From NCBI RefSeq assembly GCF_900112415.1, contig NZ_FOLV01000009.1, positions 62,001 to 126,000 on the forward strand: a stretch of DNA of 64,000 nt, written 5' to 3'. Under the pieces are notes generated by a model, which was not told the origin of the DNA, did not search any database, and saw nothing but the letters and a program-made list of their open reading frames with translations. The translations under genes were made by a program, and so were the position numbers. Positions 42,437 through 51,726 of the stretch are shown here, piece by piece (the stretch's first letter is position 1; each line of letters begins with the position of its first letter). Source of the DNA: Bacillus sp. 491mf (lineage in GTDB: Bacteria > Bacillota > Bacilli > Bacillales > Bacillaceae_G).

Positions 42437-43108
42437 ATGATACATATTTTGTTGACAGATGATGATTTACATATAAGAGAACTTCTTCGTTATCACCTTC
42501 AAAAAGAGGGGTATACAGTGTGGGAGGCTGAAGATGGAAAAGCTGCACAGTCTATATTAGAGAAAGAAACAATTCATTTAGCGATTGTTGACATTATGAT
42601 GCCGCATATAGATGGATACACACTTTGTGAAGAAATTAGAAAGTATTATGATATACCAGTTATTATGTTAACCGCAAAAGATCAGTTAGTAGATAAGGAG
42701 AAGGGCTTTTCTGTTGGGACGGATGACTATATTGTAAAACCATTTGAACCTGCTGAAGTACTATTCCGAATGAAAGCATTATTACGCCGTTATCAAATGC
42801 TAAGTGCAGATATTATTCAATTACATGGAACAACAATCGATCGAAAAAGCTATGAAGTACGTTGTCATGAACAAACTATTTTGTTACCGTTAAAAGAATT
42901 TGAGTTGTTATCACAGATTGCGAGTTATCCAGGGCGGATTTTTTCTCGTGAAGAATTGATTGAACTTGTTTGGGGAGTGGATTTTGCAGGTGATGAACGC
43001 ACTGTAGATGTCCATATTAAGCGATTGCGTGATCGTTTTTCGAAACGGACAGATGATTTTCAAATTAAGACGGTACGTGGTCTTGGATATAAATTGGAGT
43101 TGAAATAA
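42437..43108 (+). CDS. OmpR-family response regulator
   Basis: A 223-aa protein with a receiver domain: acidic DDD near residue 8, phospho-acceptor Asp52 in IVDIMMPHIDG, and Lys in DDYIVKPFEP. A C-terminal winged helix follows (LPLKEFELLSQIASYPGRIFSREELIELVWG and RTVDVHIKRLRDRF). It is paired with the histidine kinase one base downstream. The ATG at 42437 is chosen with AAAGGG 10 bases upstream; a TTG at 42428 is also in frame. Target genes are unknown. Confidence 0.92.
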   Translation: MIHILLTDDDLHIRELLRYHLQKEGYTVWEAEDGKAAQSILEKETIHLAIVDIMMPHIDGYTLCEEIRKYYDIPVIMLTAKDQLVDKEKGFSVGTDDYIVKPFEPAEVLFRMKALLRRYQMLSADIIQLHGTTIDRKSYEVRCHEQTILLPLKEFELLSQIASYPGRIFSREELIELVWGVDFAGDERTVDVHIKRLRDRFSKRTDDFQIKTVRGLGYKLELK

Positions 43109-43109
43109 A

Positions 43110-44495
43110 ATGCGATCATTATATTCACGATTTGTAATAATATCGATTGTCATTATGTTAGTTAGCAGTATGATTGGTTTTTTATTATCGAATGTGTATT
43201 ATCATCTTTATTTGAAACCATATAACAGTGAAAAAATTTTAAAATACGCACAAGAAGTAAAACATTTATATGAGCAATCCGATGAACAAAATCGAGAAGA
43301 ATATTTGAAATCTATTTCTAATCTCGGTTTTGAAATTTATGTAGTAAATGATCAAAAACAAGGAAAACGATATGGAAATGCATTTCGAAAAATTAACGTG
43401 AGTGACGAAACGATAGAAAGTGTATTAAAGGGGCATACATATAACGGGATTTCGACTTATCCAACAAGGTTATTTATAACAGGTTTTTTTGATAATGAAC
43501 TTTTAAATAGTATTGGGATTCCAATTCAACATGATGATAAGCAATACGCTCTCTTTATTCGTCCAGATATACAACAGCAATTGGGTGAAATGCGTATTTT
43601 CTTTGCTGTATTATTATGTTTAATGGTTGGATTAAGTATTATTCTTATTGCAATTGCAGCTCGGTTTATTGTGCGTCCTATTCAGCTTTTTACAAGTGCA
43701 ACTAAAAAAATTGCAAACGGAGAGTATGAAGTAGCTCTGCCAGAATATCGAAAAGATGAAATTGGAACACTGGCTGTTAGTTTTCGTAAAATGGCAAAAA
43801 GCTTAAAGGATTTAGATCGGATGCGGCAAGAGTTTGTTTCAAACGTTTCCCATGAATTTCAATCTCCACTTGCATCGATTCAAGGATTTTCGAAGACATT
43901 ACAAACAAATGAGATGAGTGAATCTGAGCGTAAACATTATTTAGAAATTATTGAATCAGAAAGTAGACGTATGTCTAGTTTGTGTAAACAATTATTAACG
44001 CTTGCCTCTCTTGATAAAGAAGAGAGAGTTTTAGATAAGAAAACATTTGATGTCGGAAAGCAAATAAGAGATGTTATTTTTATGCTAGAGTGGCAATGGC
44101 GTGAAAAAGATGTCGCAATTGAATTGGATGTTCCGAGTATACAAGTGTATGGAGATGAAAACTTGCTCCACCAAGTGTGGACAAATTTATTGACGAATAG
44201 TATTAAATTCACAGAGAGTGGCGGGACCATTTCATTTGATGGAGAAGAGAAAGACACGGAATTGTGTCTTACGATTTCTGACACAGGGATTGGTATGAGC
44301 GAAGATGAGATTGACAAGATTTTTGATCGATTCTACAAAGTAGATGAGGCGCGAAATAGAACAATTGAAGGTAGTGGATTAGGGCTTTCGATTGTGAAAA
44401 AAATTATTGATCTTCATGAAGGAAGTATTACTGTACACAGTGTAAAAGGCGAGGGGACTACGTTTACAATTTACCTTCCGAAAAGAACTATATAA
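43110..44495 (+). CDS. Sensor histidine kinase
   Basis: A 461-aa membrane kinase. TM1 is at about residues 8-28 and TM2 at about 167-190, enclosing an extracellular sensor domain of about 135 residues. A HAMP domain, the H-box with His248 in VSNVSHEFQSPLASIQG, and an ATPase domain with the N-box (NLLTNSIKFTESGG), DTGIGMSEDE and GSGLGLSI follow. It phosphorylates the response regulator encoded just upstream. The signal is unknown. Confidence 0.92.
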   Translation: MRSLYSRFVIISIVIMLVSSMIGFLLSNVYYHLYLKPYNSEKILKYAQEVKHLYEQSDEQNREEYLKSISNLGFEIYVVNDQKQGKRYGNAFRKINVSDETIESVLKGHTYNGISTYPTRLFITGFFDNELLNSIGIPIQHDDKQYALFIRPDIQQQLGEMRIFFAVLLCLMVGLSIILIAIAARFIVRPIQLFTSATKKIANGEYEVALPEYRKDEIGTLAVSFRKMAKSLKDLDRMRQEFVSNVSHEFQSPLASIQGFSKTLQTNEMSESERKHYLEIIESESRRMSSLCKQLLTLASLDKEERVLDKKTFDVGKQIRDVIFMLEWQWREKDVAIELDVPSIQVYGDENLLHQVWTNLLTNSIKFTESGGTISFDGEEKDTELCLTISDTGIGMSEDEIDKIFDRFYKVDEARNRTIEGSGLGLSIVKKIIDLHEGSITVHSVKGEGTTFTIYLPKRTI

Positions 44496-44509
44496 ATACA
44501 AATAAAAAA

Positions 44510-44668
44510 ACGAAATAAAACCCCTTTTCTTTTTAGAGGGGAGACGAGAGTATCTGGCCGTGCGTAGAAACGGTCAGGGCCCGTTCCTACCACATGCAAT
44601 GTTGAAAACAAAAGGAGAAAGCAAGTGCAAATCATGTTGGATTCTGCATAGCAGCGATTTAAATATCG
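44510..44668 (+). repeat. bcr-type dispersed repeat, copy 3
   Basis: Contains GAGAGTATCTGGCCGTGC, AGAAACGGTCAGGGCC, ACCACATGCAATG, AGGAGAAAGCAAG and GCATAGCAGCGATTTAAAT. It begins about 15 bases after the kinase stop codon. Confidence 0.88.
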
Positions 44669-44776
44669 AAAAATTTATAGTTATGTTTAAAAACGAGGAA
44701 AGAATGCTAGATGAGTAACTGCGTGCTGATATTACGTAATAGAAAGCTTGTACAAAAAGGATTGATAAAACGAAAG

Positions 44777-44806
44777 ACCGCAGTAAAATTTTGCTGCGGT
44801 TTTTTA
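44777..44806 (+). terminator. Intrinsic terminator-like hairpin
   Basis: ACCGCAG / CTGCGGT stem followed by TTTTTT, downstream of the repeat. No supported gene ends just before it; the stretch 44669-44925 otherwise holds nothing I can support. Confidence 0.75.
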
Positions 44807-44925
44807 ATGTTCTATTTCAAAACACTTCATCTATTCTCCATCAGGAAGTTTTTCACGTTTAGGCAAGCTATAGATTTGTGGTATAGTGAGAAAGTATGTT
44901 TGCAGTAGAGGAAGGAGACTTAAAC

Positions 44926-47208
44926 ATGATTACATCTGCGCAAACTCCTTCATTAACAGAAACAATGAAAGAGTGGCATGAAGCGTTAGCATTTGAAATT
45001 AAACATTGGAAGACAGTTGGTGGAAGTAAATTATCCATTATAAATGGACGTTTTTTATATACAGATTATGAAAGTAGTGTTTATGTATTTCAACTCATTT
45101 CTGAAGTAAGTTTACCAGACGGAACACCGATTCGAATTGAATTTGACGGTGAGGAAGCAACTGGGGAAGTACTATCTGTTCAAGGCTTAGACATTGAAGT
45201 CAAACTCAATTGTTATATGCAGCAACATATACAGGAAGCGGCGTTGTACAGTGAGCCGTGGCAGCTTTTAGAACAGTTGCAAGAACGTTTAAAAGAAGTA
45301 AGAAAAGATAAACAAAGGCGTCAGCGCGTGAAACGGTTACTACAAGGAACGAGTGAACCAAAACATATTGCGAAAATGAAAACAGTGAAAAATGAACTTG
45401 CATACCGTGCTTTTTATAATGCAACAACGTACGTTTGGGGACCACCAGGAACCGGAAAATCATACAATTTATCACGCATTATTGCAACGCATTATCAAAG
45501 TGGAAAATCTGTTCTTGTATTAGCTCATAGTAACGCAGCGGTTGATGTATTAATGGGCGAAGTAACAAGGCAAATTGAGAAAAAAGAAAAGTGGGTACCG
45601 GGAGATGTGATTCGGTATGGTTTTAGTCAAAATGACCAAATTCGTAATCATGAAACGTTACTAACTACGCGATTAGTGGAATCAACAAATGAAGAATGGG
45701 AAGAAGAAAGGCTTTATTTAGAAGAATTAAGACAAGAATTAAGACAAAAAATTCTTTCTTATAAAGCGACTTCTGCTGAAAAGAGAAAAATGCAGGAAAT
45801 AGAAGGAGATCTTCGCAAGCAAAAAGCAAAAGTGAAAGAGGTTGAAAAAGAGTATATTGAAAATGCAAAAGTCATTGGGGCAACATTATCGAAATGTGCA
45901 ATCGATTCACTTGTTTATGAAAGAACGTTTGACCTTGTAGTCGTAGATGAAGTAAGTATGGCATATGTTCCGCAAATTGCATTAGCAGCTTCTTTAGGAA
46001 AACGTATTGTAGTGTGCGGAGACTTTTTACAATTACCACCAATTGCCTTATCAAACCATGAACTTGTGAATAAGTGGCTAAAAGAAGATATGTTTTACCA
46101 TGCGGGTATAGTAGAAGCGGTAAATGAACGTAAAAAGCATCCGAACTTATACATGTTGCAAGAGCAGCGTCGTATGCATCCGCATATTTCAAGCTTTACA
46201 AACGAATTTATTTATAAAAATGAAGTGTTCAATCATCCTTCTGTTACAGAGCGAGATAAAATAGCGACTTTACAGCCTTTCATGAAAGAAGCAGCAGTTT
46301 TACTAGATACAAGTAATATGGGCGCTTATTCATTAAAAGACGTAGCATCAAGTTCACGTTATAATATTTTTTCTGGACTAATAGCAATGCAGCTTACGCT
46401 AATTGGTTTAATGGATGGAATACCGTCAATTGGTATTGTAACTCCATATCGTGCACAGTCGCGTTTTTTATCAACATGCATTAGGGAATTGCTTCAGAAA
46501 ACAAAGTTCAAAAATGCGCCTGTACTAGCAGCAACCGTTCATAAATTTCAAGGATCTGAGCGAGATATGATTTTATTCGATACAGTTGATAGTTATCCGC
46601 AAGAACGGCCGGGTGTGCTATTCTTTGATCAAAAAAATCACCGCCTCGTTAATGTTGCAGTAACGAGAGCGAGGGGGAAATTTATTCAGCTATCAGATTG
46701 TCAGTATATGAGGCAAAATCTTTCGCGAAAACAAGCTTTATCTCATTTAACCTCTCATTTACAAAGGCAAGGAGATGTGTATGATCGTACAACATCAAGA
46801 TCAATTCTAGAGCGGAAGATTACGAAAAGATTGCGGTGGTTTGTACAAACAAGCAAAGAAGAAACGAAAGTATTATTAAAAGATATAATTTTAGCGAAAA
46901 AGAAAATTATTATATCCATTCCTAATTCAAGTCGCATGGATAAGAGGGTATGGCAAGCATTAGCACGTGCAGAAGCATCCGTAATGATCTATACAGAAGC
47001 TCAAGTTCCGATAAAAAACGTACAAGTGCATCGTCAAAATAAAGTAATGCCATTTGTTATCATCGATGATGAAATCATGTGGATAGGTGCCCCGTTAACA
47101 TCTCAGATGATCTTTGATGGTAGTCCGGAATTTCCGTATATAACAGCGAGACTACAAGCACCGCAAACAATTGGAGTATTAAAAGGGTTTTTAGATATAA
47201 AGACATAA
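44926..47208 (+). CDS. SF1 (Upf1-like) helicase with PLD-like C-terminus
   Basis: A 760-aa protein. Walker A is GPPGTGKS (residues 172-179), motif II is VVVDEVSMAY, motif III is CGDFLQLPP, and the C-terminal RecA motifs are LQEQRRMHP, TPYRAQSRF and NVAVTRARGKF, all typical of SF1B helicases. A coiled-coil 1B insertion lies at about 260-320. The last 130 residues (from RSILERKITKRL) resemble a phospholipase D-like domain with a degenerate HxK/D motif (HRQNKVMPFVIIDDEIMWIG). Role in repair, RNA handling or defence is open. The ATG has AAGGAG 8 bases upstream. Confidence 0.85.
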   Translation: MITSAQTPSLTETMKEWHEALAFEIKHWKTVGGSKLSIINGRFLYTDYESSVYVFQLISEVSLPDGTPIRIEFDGEEATGEVLSVQGLDIEVKLNCYMQQHIQEAALYSEPWQLLEQLQERLKEVRKDKQRRQRVKRLLQGTSEPKHIAKMKTVKNELAYRAFYNATTYVWGPPGTGKSYNLSRIIATHYQSGKSVLVLAHSNAAVDVLMGEVTRQIEKKEKWVPGDVIRYGFSQNDQIRNHETLLTTRLVESTNEEWEEERLYLEELRQELRQKILSYKATSAEKRKMQEIEGDLRKQKAKVKEVEKEYIENAKVIGATLSKCAIDSLVYERTFDLVVVDEVSMAYVPQIALAASLGKRIVVCGDFLQLPPIALSNHELVNKWLKEDMFYHAGIVEAVNERKKHPNLYMLQEQRRMHPHISSFTNEFIYKNEVFNHPSVTERDKIATLQPFMKEAAVLLDTSNMGAYSLKDVASSSRYNIFSGLIAMQLTLIGLMDGIPSIGIVTPYRAQSRFLSTCIRELLQKTKFKNAPVLAATVHKFQGSERDMILFDTVDSYPQERPGVLFFDQKNHRLVNVAVTRARGKFIQLSDCQYMRQNLSRKQALSHLTSHLQRQGDVYDRTTSRSILERKITKRLRWFVQTSKEETKVLLKDIILAKKKIIISIPNSSRMDKRVWQALARAEASVMIYTEAQVPIKNVQVHRQNKVMPFVIIDDEIMWIGAPLTSQMIFDGSPEFPYITARLQAPQTIGVLKGFLDIKT

Positions 47209-47355
47209 AACCATTTTTCTAGACGGTCGAGAGTATCTGACCATGCATAGAAGCGGTCAGGGCCTTTTTTTGCCACATGCGAAGTTCAAACAAAAGGAGA
47301 AAGCAAGTGTAGGATTCTTTTTTTCTGCATAGCAGCAATCTATATGACGGAAAAT
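47206..47355 (+). repeat. bcr-type dispersed repeat, copy 4
   Basis: Contains GAGAGTATCTGACCATGC, AGAAGCGGTCAGGGCC, GCCACATGCGAAG, AGGAGAAAGCAAG and GCATAGCAGCAATCTATATG. It starts at the stop codon of the helicase gene. Confidence 0.88.
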
Positions 47356-47390
47356 TAAAATGGATTCATATAGTTTAGGAAATAAATCAA

Positions 47391-47425
47391 AAATAACCTC
47401 AGACAAAAAGTTCCTGGGGTTATTT
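47391..47425 (+). terminator. Intrinsic terminator-like hairpin
   Basis: AAATAACCTCAG / CTGGGGTTATTT stem between the repeat and the next GNAT gene; U-run is short. Confidence 0.65.
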
Positions 47426-47478
47426 GGTGTAAAGGAATGATGTCGAATTTGTCGAATAAATGTTATGAGGTGAAAGAA

Positions 47479-48291
47479 ATGGAATTGTTAACAGCAATAG
47501 ATGAAAATTGTAAAGAAGAAATACGATGTTGTTTATATAGGGAAGAGATGTTTCAGACATTAGCGATTCAAGGTTTAGAAAATGAACAACTTGGAGAATG
47601 GTATGTGGAGAGGGCTGACAATAAAGTAACGAGTATTTTGTATATAAAGGATGAAGGGAATGCATCTTTTACTACATTTTGGGTAAAAGACAAAACCAAG
47701 CTTGAAGTTATCGCACAACAGATTAAGTGTTTGAAAAGAAATTCTATACTTCTTGCTGGGAAGAGTGAATATGTAGAAAGTATTTTTAAGTATTTAGGGA
47801 TAAAGAAAGAAATTAGTAGAGATATTCATTATGTATATAGTCAAAAATTGATTCATGATACAGATATTTCAATAGTTAGAAAAGCAATTCATAATGAATA
47901 TGACATATCATACATTCATAAATTTTTTATTCATTTTTTTCAGCCGAGTAGTGAGGAGCAGCTGCAGCGTTTAATCAATAAAGAAAAAATAAGCAATGAT
48001 ATTGAGAAAGGGATTTTTTTTGTTATGCATGACAATGTTCCAATCGGAGTGGGGAGATATGGAAGTTATACAAAGAATTACATTGAATTCACAACATTTT
48101 ATGTTGAAGAACAATTTCGTGGACAAAAATATGGGGGGATATTATTGTCTTATATGATTTCAGATTGCTTGAAGCGTGGTAAAACCCCTATTTTACAAAC
48201 ATCTTCTAATAATATCTCGGCTAGAAGTTTATACAAAAAACTTGGTTTTAAAGAAGTAACAGACTATAGTTTTACATTTATCATGCATTAA
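47479..48291 (+). CDS. GNAT family N-acetyltransferase
   Basis: A 270-aa protein with a divergent N-terminal half and a C-terminal GNAT domain: IEFTTFYVEEQFRGQKYGGILLSYMI contains the acetyl-CoA loop, and NNISARSLYKKLGFKEV the final motif. The substrate is unknown. The ATG at 47479 has GAGGTG 6 bases upstream; the in-frame ATG at 47437 overlaps its would-be site. Confidence 0.85.
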   Translation: MELLTAIDENCKEEIRCCLYREEMFQTLAIQGLENEQLGEWYVERADNKVTSILYIKDEGNASFTTFWVKDKTKLEVIAQQIKCLKRNSILLAGKSEYVESIFKYLGIKKEISRDIHYVYSQKLIHDTDISIVRKAIHNEYDISYIHKFFIHFFQPSSEEQLQRLINKEKISNDIEKGIFFVMHDNVPIGVGRYGSYTKNYIEFTTFYVEEQFRGQKYGGILLSYMISDCLKRGKTPILQTSSNNISARSLYKKLGFKEVTDYSFTFIMH

Positions 48292-48304
48292 CGGACAATA
48301 AGAT

Positions 48305-48352
48305 TCTCCCACCTCAAGACATAGACAAAAGCAAAGAAGAGAGGTGGGGATA
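48305..48352. terminator. Hairpin between convergent genes
   Basis: CTCCCACCTC and GAGGTGGGGA arms around a 20-base loop; resembles the hairpin at 30.6 kb. Weak as a terminator because no U-run follows on either strand. Confidence 0.45.
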
Positions 48353-48357
48353 GTTAA

Positions 48358-49189
48358 TTAAGAACAAGACCAATTTTTTCTTATTTCCTCTGCTACAACC
48401 TCTGGATTATCGCAATGTAGCATATGAGTTGTATTAGGAATGCATTTTACGGTTCCTCTTATTTTCTGCTCAAAAATATTTGCTGTCTTATCTCGGTATT
48501 CGTTCCAGCTGCTCGGCAATGTAGCTCTTAGTAATATGATATTGGATGGCAAGTTTTCATAAATATCTGCTGTTTCGTGTTTATGCATAGCTTTAATAAT
48601 ATTTCCAGCTGTTATGCCTCTTGCGTGCCAATATATTTTATTGTTTTTTTCGAAGCCAAGATCCTTTACTGACATTTCTATGAGTGGAGACCACCTTGTA
48701 TATACTTTTTTTTCACTATTGAAGAACCCTTTCCAATCATCAAACACATATTCTTCAAAATCTTTTTCATAGTACGCTACTTCTTCTTCCATAGTTTGGT
48801 TCTTAAGTCTTTTCGTTTGATAACCGCCATCAATGAGAATGGAACCTTTTACTCTTTTTGGATATTCCGCTAAATAAAATAATGATACAAAACTTCCCTA
48901 AGAATGTGATAAGAAATAAAATTGGCCAATATCAAGATGATCCAATAAGTCATTTAGCCACGTCGCCAAACGAGGCATTTCGTATTCTTCAGCTTGTTCA
49001 AATGGAGCTGTTTTACCGTGTCCAGGCGCATCAATTGCAATTACCCTATACTCCTCTTTAAGTTGCTCAGCAATTTCGATAAAGCTAAGACTCGTGCCGC
49101 CTAATCCGTGTAAACAAAAGATTACAGGGGTATTTTTTCTTCCCCATTCTGTAATATGTACATCTATTTTTAATAAAATAACGTTTCAA
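48358..49189 (-). pseudogene. Alpha/beta hydrolase, two inactivating lesions
   Basis: From a TTG at 49189 with AGGAGG upstream, the frame needs one A removed from the A5 tract at 49167-49171 to continue as DVHITEWGRKNTPVIFCLHG. It then runs to FLSHS, where the codon after the nucleophile Ser is TAG (48898-48900) instead of the expected TGG. The remaining frame continues to 48358 with DGGYQ and THMLHCDNPE, the His region. The interval is 3n+1 long, consistent with one inserted base. The downstream 144-codon ORF is the C-terminal part. Confidence 0.88.
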
Positions 49190-49288
49190 AATATATTTCC
49201 TCCTAAAGTTTTTTTGGTCCAAAGTTTTGAAAATTTATACAATTAATATTATTATATAATTGAAATGAAAAATAAAGGGGACTGTCCA

Positions 49289-49867
49289 GTGGAAATTGTA
49301 CATAATCGAGCAAAATTGCAGTTACTATCTATAAATGATGTAAGACCATTGTATGCCATCATTGAAAAATACCCAGATATTTGGACATATTTAATCGCGA
49401 AAATGGATTGCATGGAAGATATGGAAAGATTAGTTGAAGAATCAATAGAAAAGTATAAAAAGAGAATTGACCTTCCGTTTACTGTAATTGATCAAACAAC
49501 AAATGAGATTGTGGGAACGACGCGGCTATACAACGTATCAATTGATTGTAAAACAGCCGAACTTGGGCATACTTGGTACAGTCCAATTGTACAACGAACA
49601 AGTGTAAATACAGAGTGCAAATATATGATGCTTCGCTATGCATTTGAAGAGCTAGGCATGTTACGTGTCCAAATTAAAACCGATGCTCGTAATGAAAAGT
49701 CACAACGAGCAATTGAAAGGTTAGGGGCAGTTAAAGAAGGAGTAACGCGAAATGAACGCCAACTTCCAAATGGATACGTGAGGGATGCGGTTGTTTATAG
49801 TATTATTTCAGCAGATTGGCCAAGTATAAAAGAACAGTTAGAAAATAAATTAATGTGTTATAGGTAG
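49289..49867 (+). CDS. GNAT (RimJ/RimL-like) acetyltransferase
   Basis: A 192-aa protein. TTRLYNVSIDCKTAELGHTWYSPIVQRTSVNTECKYMMLRYAFE and KTDARNEKSQRAIERLGAVKEG are typical of the RimL-type GNAT subgroup that acetylates N-termini or small amines. The GTG at 49289 has GGGG upstream with 9-base spacing; the in-frame ATG at 49265 lies at the site itself. It overlaps no gene and is followed after 12 bases by another GNAT gene. Confidence 0.85.
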   Translation: MEIVHNRAKLQLLSINDVRPLYAIIEKYPDIWTYLIAKMDCMEDMERLVEESIEKYKKRIDLPFTVIDQTTNEIVGTTRLYNVSIDCKTAELGHTWYSPIVQRTSVNTECKYMMLRYAFEELGMLRVQIKTDARNEKSQRAIERLGAVKEGVTRNERQLPNGYVRDAVVYSIISADWPSIKEQLENKLMCYR

Positions 49868-49879
49868 AGGGGGATAAAG

Positions 49880-50377
49880 TTGCCGTATATAGAAACAGAA
49901 CGTTTAAAAATGATTACTTTCACATTAGAATTAGTAGAGGCTACAATAAAAGGGAATGAGGAGCTTTCAAAAGTAATTCCTTATAAAGTTTCGAATCAAT
50001 GGCCAATGCTTGATTATGCGGAAATTTTACCTTGGAAAGCAGAGAGGCTACAGGAAAATCCAGAGAGTAGTAGGTGGAGTGGTCTTATTATTCATAAAGA
50101 TGATGATACAATAATTGGTGATATGGGCTGTAAAGGCGGTCCAGATGTAAATGGAATTGTTGAAATAGGCTATAGTATTGTCCCAGATTACCAAGGAAAA
50201 GGATATGCTACAGAAATGGTAAAAGGCCTTGTGGAGTGGTTATTAAATCAGGAGAATATAACGACAATTAAGGCGGAATGTTTAACAAGTAATACTGCTT
50301 CTGCAAGAGTATTGGAGAAATCTGGTTTTTGTTGTGTGCTACAGGAAGATGATATGAAATATTGGATTTTGAAATAA
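49880..50377 (+). CDS. GNAT (RimL-like) acetyltransferase
   Basis: A 165-aa protein starting MPYIETERLKMITFTLELVEA. The fold is clear from GIVEIGYSIVPDYQGKGYATEMVKGLVEW (acetyl-CoA loop QGKGYA) and NTASARVLEKSGF. The TTG start follows GAGGGGG by 6 bases. It probably shares a transcript with the GNAT gene upstream. Confidence 0.88.
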   Translation: MPYIETERLKMITFTLELVEATIKGNEELSKVIPYKVSNQWPMLDYAEILPWKAERLQENPESSRWSGLIIHKDDDTIIGDMGCKGGPDVNGIVEIGYSIVPDYQGKGYATEMVKGLVEWLLNQENITTIKAECLTSNTASARVLEKSGFCCVLQEDDMKYWILK

Positions 50378-50388
50378 CAGTCAAAGAG

Positions 50389-50423
50389 AAATGCCTCCTA
50401 GTATGCTAGGGGCATTTTTTTCT
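50389..50423 (+). terminator. Intrinsic terminator
   Basis: AAATGCCTCCTAG / CTAGGGGCATTTT stem followed by TTTTC. Confidence 0.88.
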
Positions 50424-50559
50424 TACAAAATGATTACGTATTTTATATACTTTTTTTTCATGATTCCATTCTGCGGAAAAATTCGCTACAATATAGAAGT
50501 TGAGAGTTTGAGAGAAATATAAGTTGTTATTGTAAATAGACCATTTTTATATAATTTAA

Positions 50560-50710
50560 AAACATTTTCTTTTTTGGGGGGACGAGAGCATCTGGCCGCG
50601 CATAGAAGCGGTCAAGGCCTTTTCCTACCACATGCAAAGTTTGAAACAAAAGGAGCAAGCATGTAGCGATTATGTTGAATCTTGCATAGCGGTGACTTAG
50701 ATGGTGAAAA
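50560..50710 (+). repeat. bcr-type dispersed repeat, copy 5
   Basis: Contains GAGAGCATCTGGCCGCGC, AGAAGCGGTCAAGGCC, ACCACATGCAAAG, AGGAGCAAGCATG and GCATAGCGGTGACTTAGATG. The rest of the gap to 50889 shows no other supported feature. Confidence 0.88.
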
Positions 50711-50889
50711 AATGGAACGGATATATCTTAATGTGAAATATAAAAGTCTCTTTTTATTACAATCTCTATTATAGAACTGCTTTTAAAGAAGATACCTTCT
50801 TTCAGATGAATTCAAATAACAAGTTGACCGATTATTCGATTAAACGAATTTTGTATAAAGTATGTATGAGTTACGGGGGCTATAAGTTT

Positions 50890-51519
50890 ATGAAGAAAAA
50901 AAGAAGTATAAAATTAAGGGTGGTACAGGCACTCTTATTCATACTTGGTTCCATTATTGTATTTGTCGGGTATGCGGCGTATGATATTTGGCATTATCGT
51001 TCTAAGACAGATCAAGTTAATACAGATGCGGCAGTTGTGCTAGGGGCTGCTTCTTGGAATGGAAAACCGTCACCGGTGCTTCGCGAGAGAATTAATCATG
51101 CCATTTCTCTCTATCAAAATGGAGATGTTAAAAAAATTATTTTTACAGGTGGTACGAAATTTGAAGCGGAACTAGAAGAAGCACGTACGTCAAAAATATA
51201 TGCATTAAAGCATGGTGTGAAGGATGAAGATATTTTAATTGAAACGGAGTCGCGTTTTACTGAAGAGAATTTAAAAAATGCTCTGCAGATTGGAAAAGAT
51301 AATGGCATACAAACGTATACAATTGTAAGTGATCCACTTCATATGAAACGAGCGATGCGAATTGCTAAGCATCTCGGTATGGATGCATATTCTTCACCAA
51401 CACCAACGTCTGCGTACCGCAGCCTAGACACAGAGTTACCGTTCTTTTTTAAAGAGTTATGTTCTTATATTGGTTATGTTGCATCCTTACCTGTTCGGTT
51501 TTTCAAGGGTGATGGGTAA
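50890..51519 (+). CDS. YdcF/SanA-like DUF218 protein
   Basis: A 209-aa protein with one N-terminal membrane helix (about residues 10-30) and a DUF218 domain: DAAVVLGAASWNGKPSPVLRERI, IIFTGGTKFEAELEEARTSKIYALKHGV, and TIVSDPLHMKRAMRIAKHLG. Such proteins are implicated in envelope and vancomycin-related functions; the enzymatic role is unclear. The start at 50890 is preferred because the helix then begins right after a basic MKKKRSIK; 28 more codons upstream are open. Confidence 0.85.
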   Translation: MKKKRSIKLRVVQALLFILGSIIVFVGYAAYDIWHYRSKTDQVNTDAAVVLGAASWNGKPSPVLRERINHAISLYQNGDVKKIIFTGGTKFEAELEEARTSKIYALKHGVKDEDILIETESRFTEENLKNALQIGKDNGIQTYTIVSDPLHMKRAMRIAKHLGMDAYSSPTPTSAYRSLDTELPFFFKELCSYIGYVASLPVRFFKGDG

Positions 51520-51522
51520 GGG

Positions 51523-51555
51523 AGATTTCCTAATGTATTAGGAAATCTTTTTTTG
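51523..51555 (+). terminator. Intrinsic terminator
   Basis: AGATTTCCTAAT / ATTAGGAAATCT stem followed by TTTTTTTG. Confidence 0.9.
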
Positions 51556-51726
51556 TTTAAAACATTGTTTTTATATCGGAATAGTGAGACAATTGAAGTG
51601 TAGATTAATATGTTTAAGGAAAAGAATGTGTAAAGTGAAGTATCCATGAACGAAATTTTTGTCGTGTAATAACTAAAGAGAATTGTATGCATATAATTTT
51701 AGGATGACGATGAAAGGATTGATGAA

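Noticed and set aside
44711-44908. 65-codon plus-strand ORF
   Set aside because: It runs through an intrinsic terminator and has no ribosome site.
48858-49061. 67-codon plus-strand ORF
   Set aside because: It is antisense to the hydrolase pseudogene, whose conserved motifs are on the minus strand.
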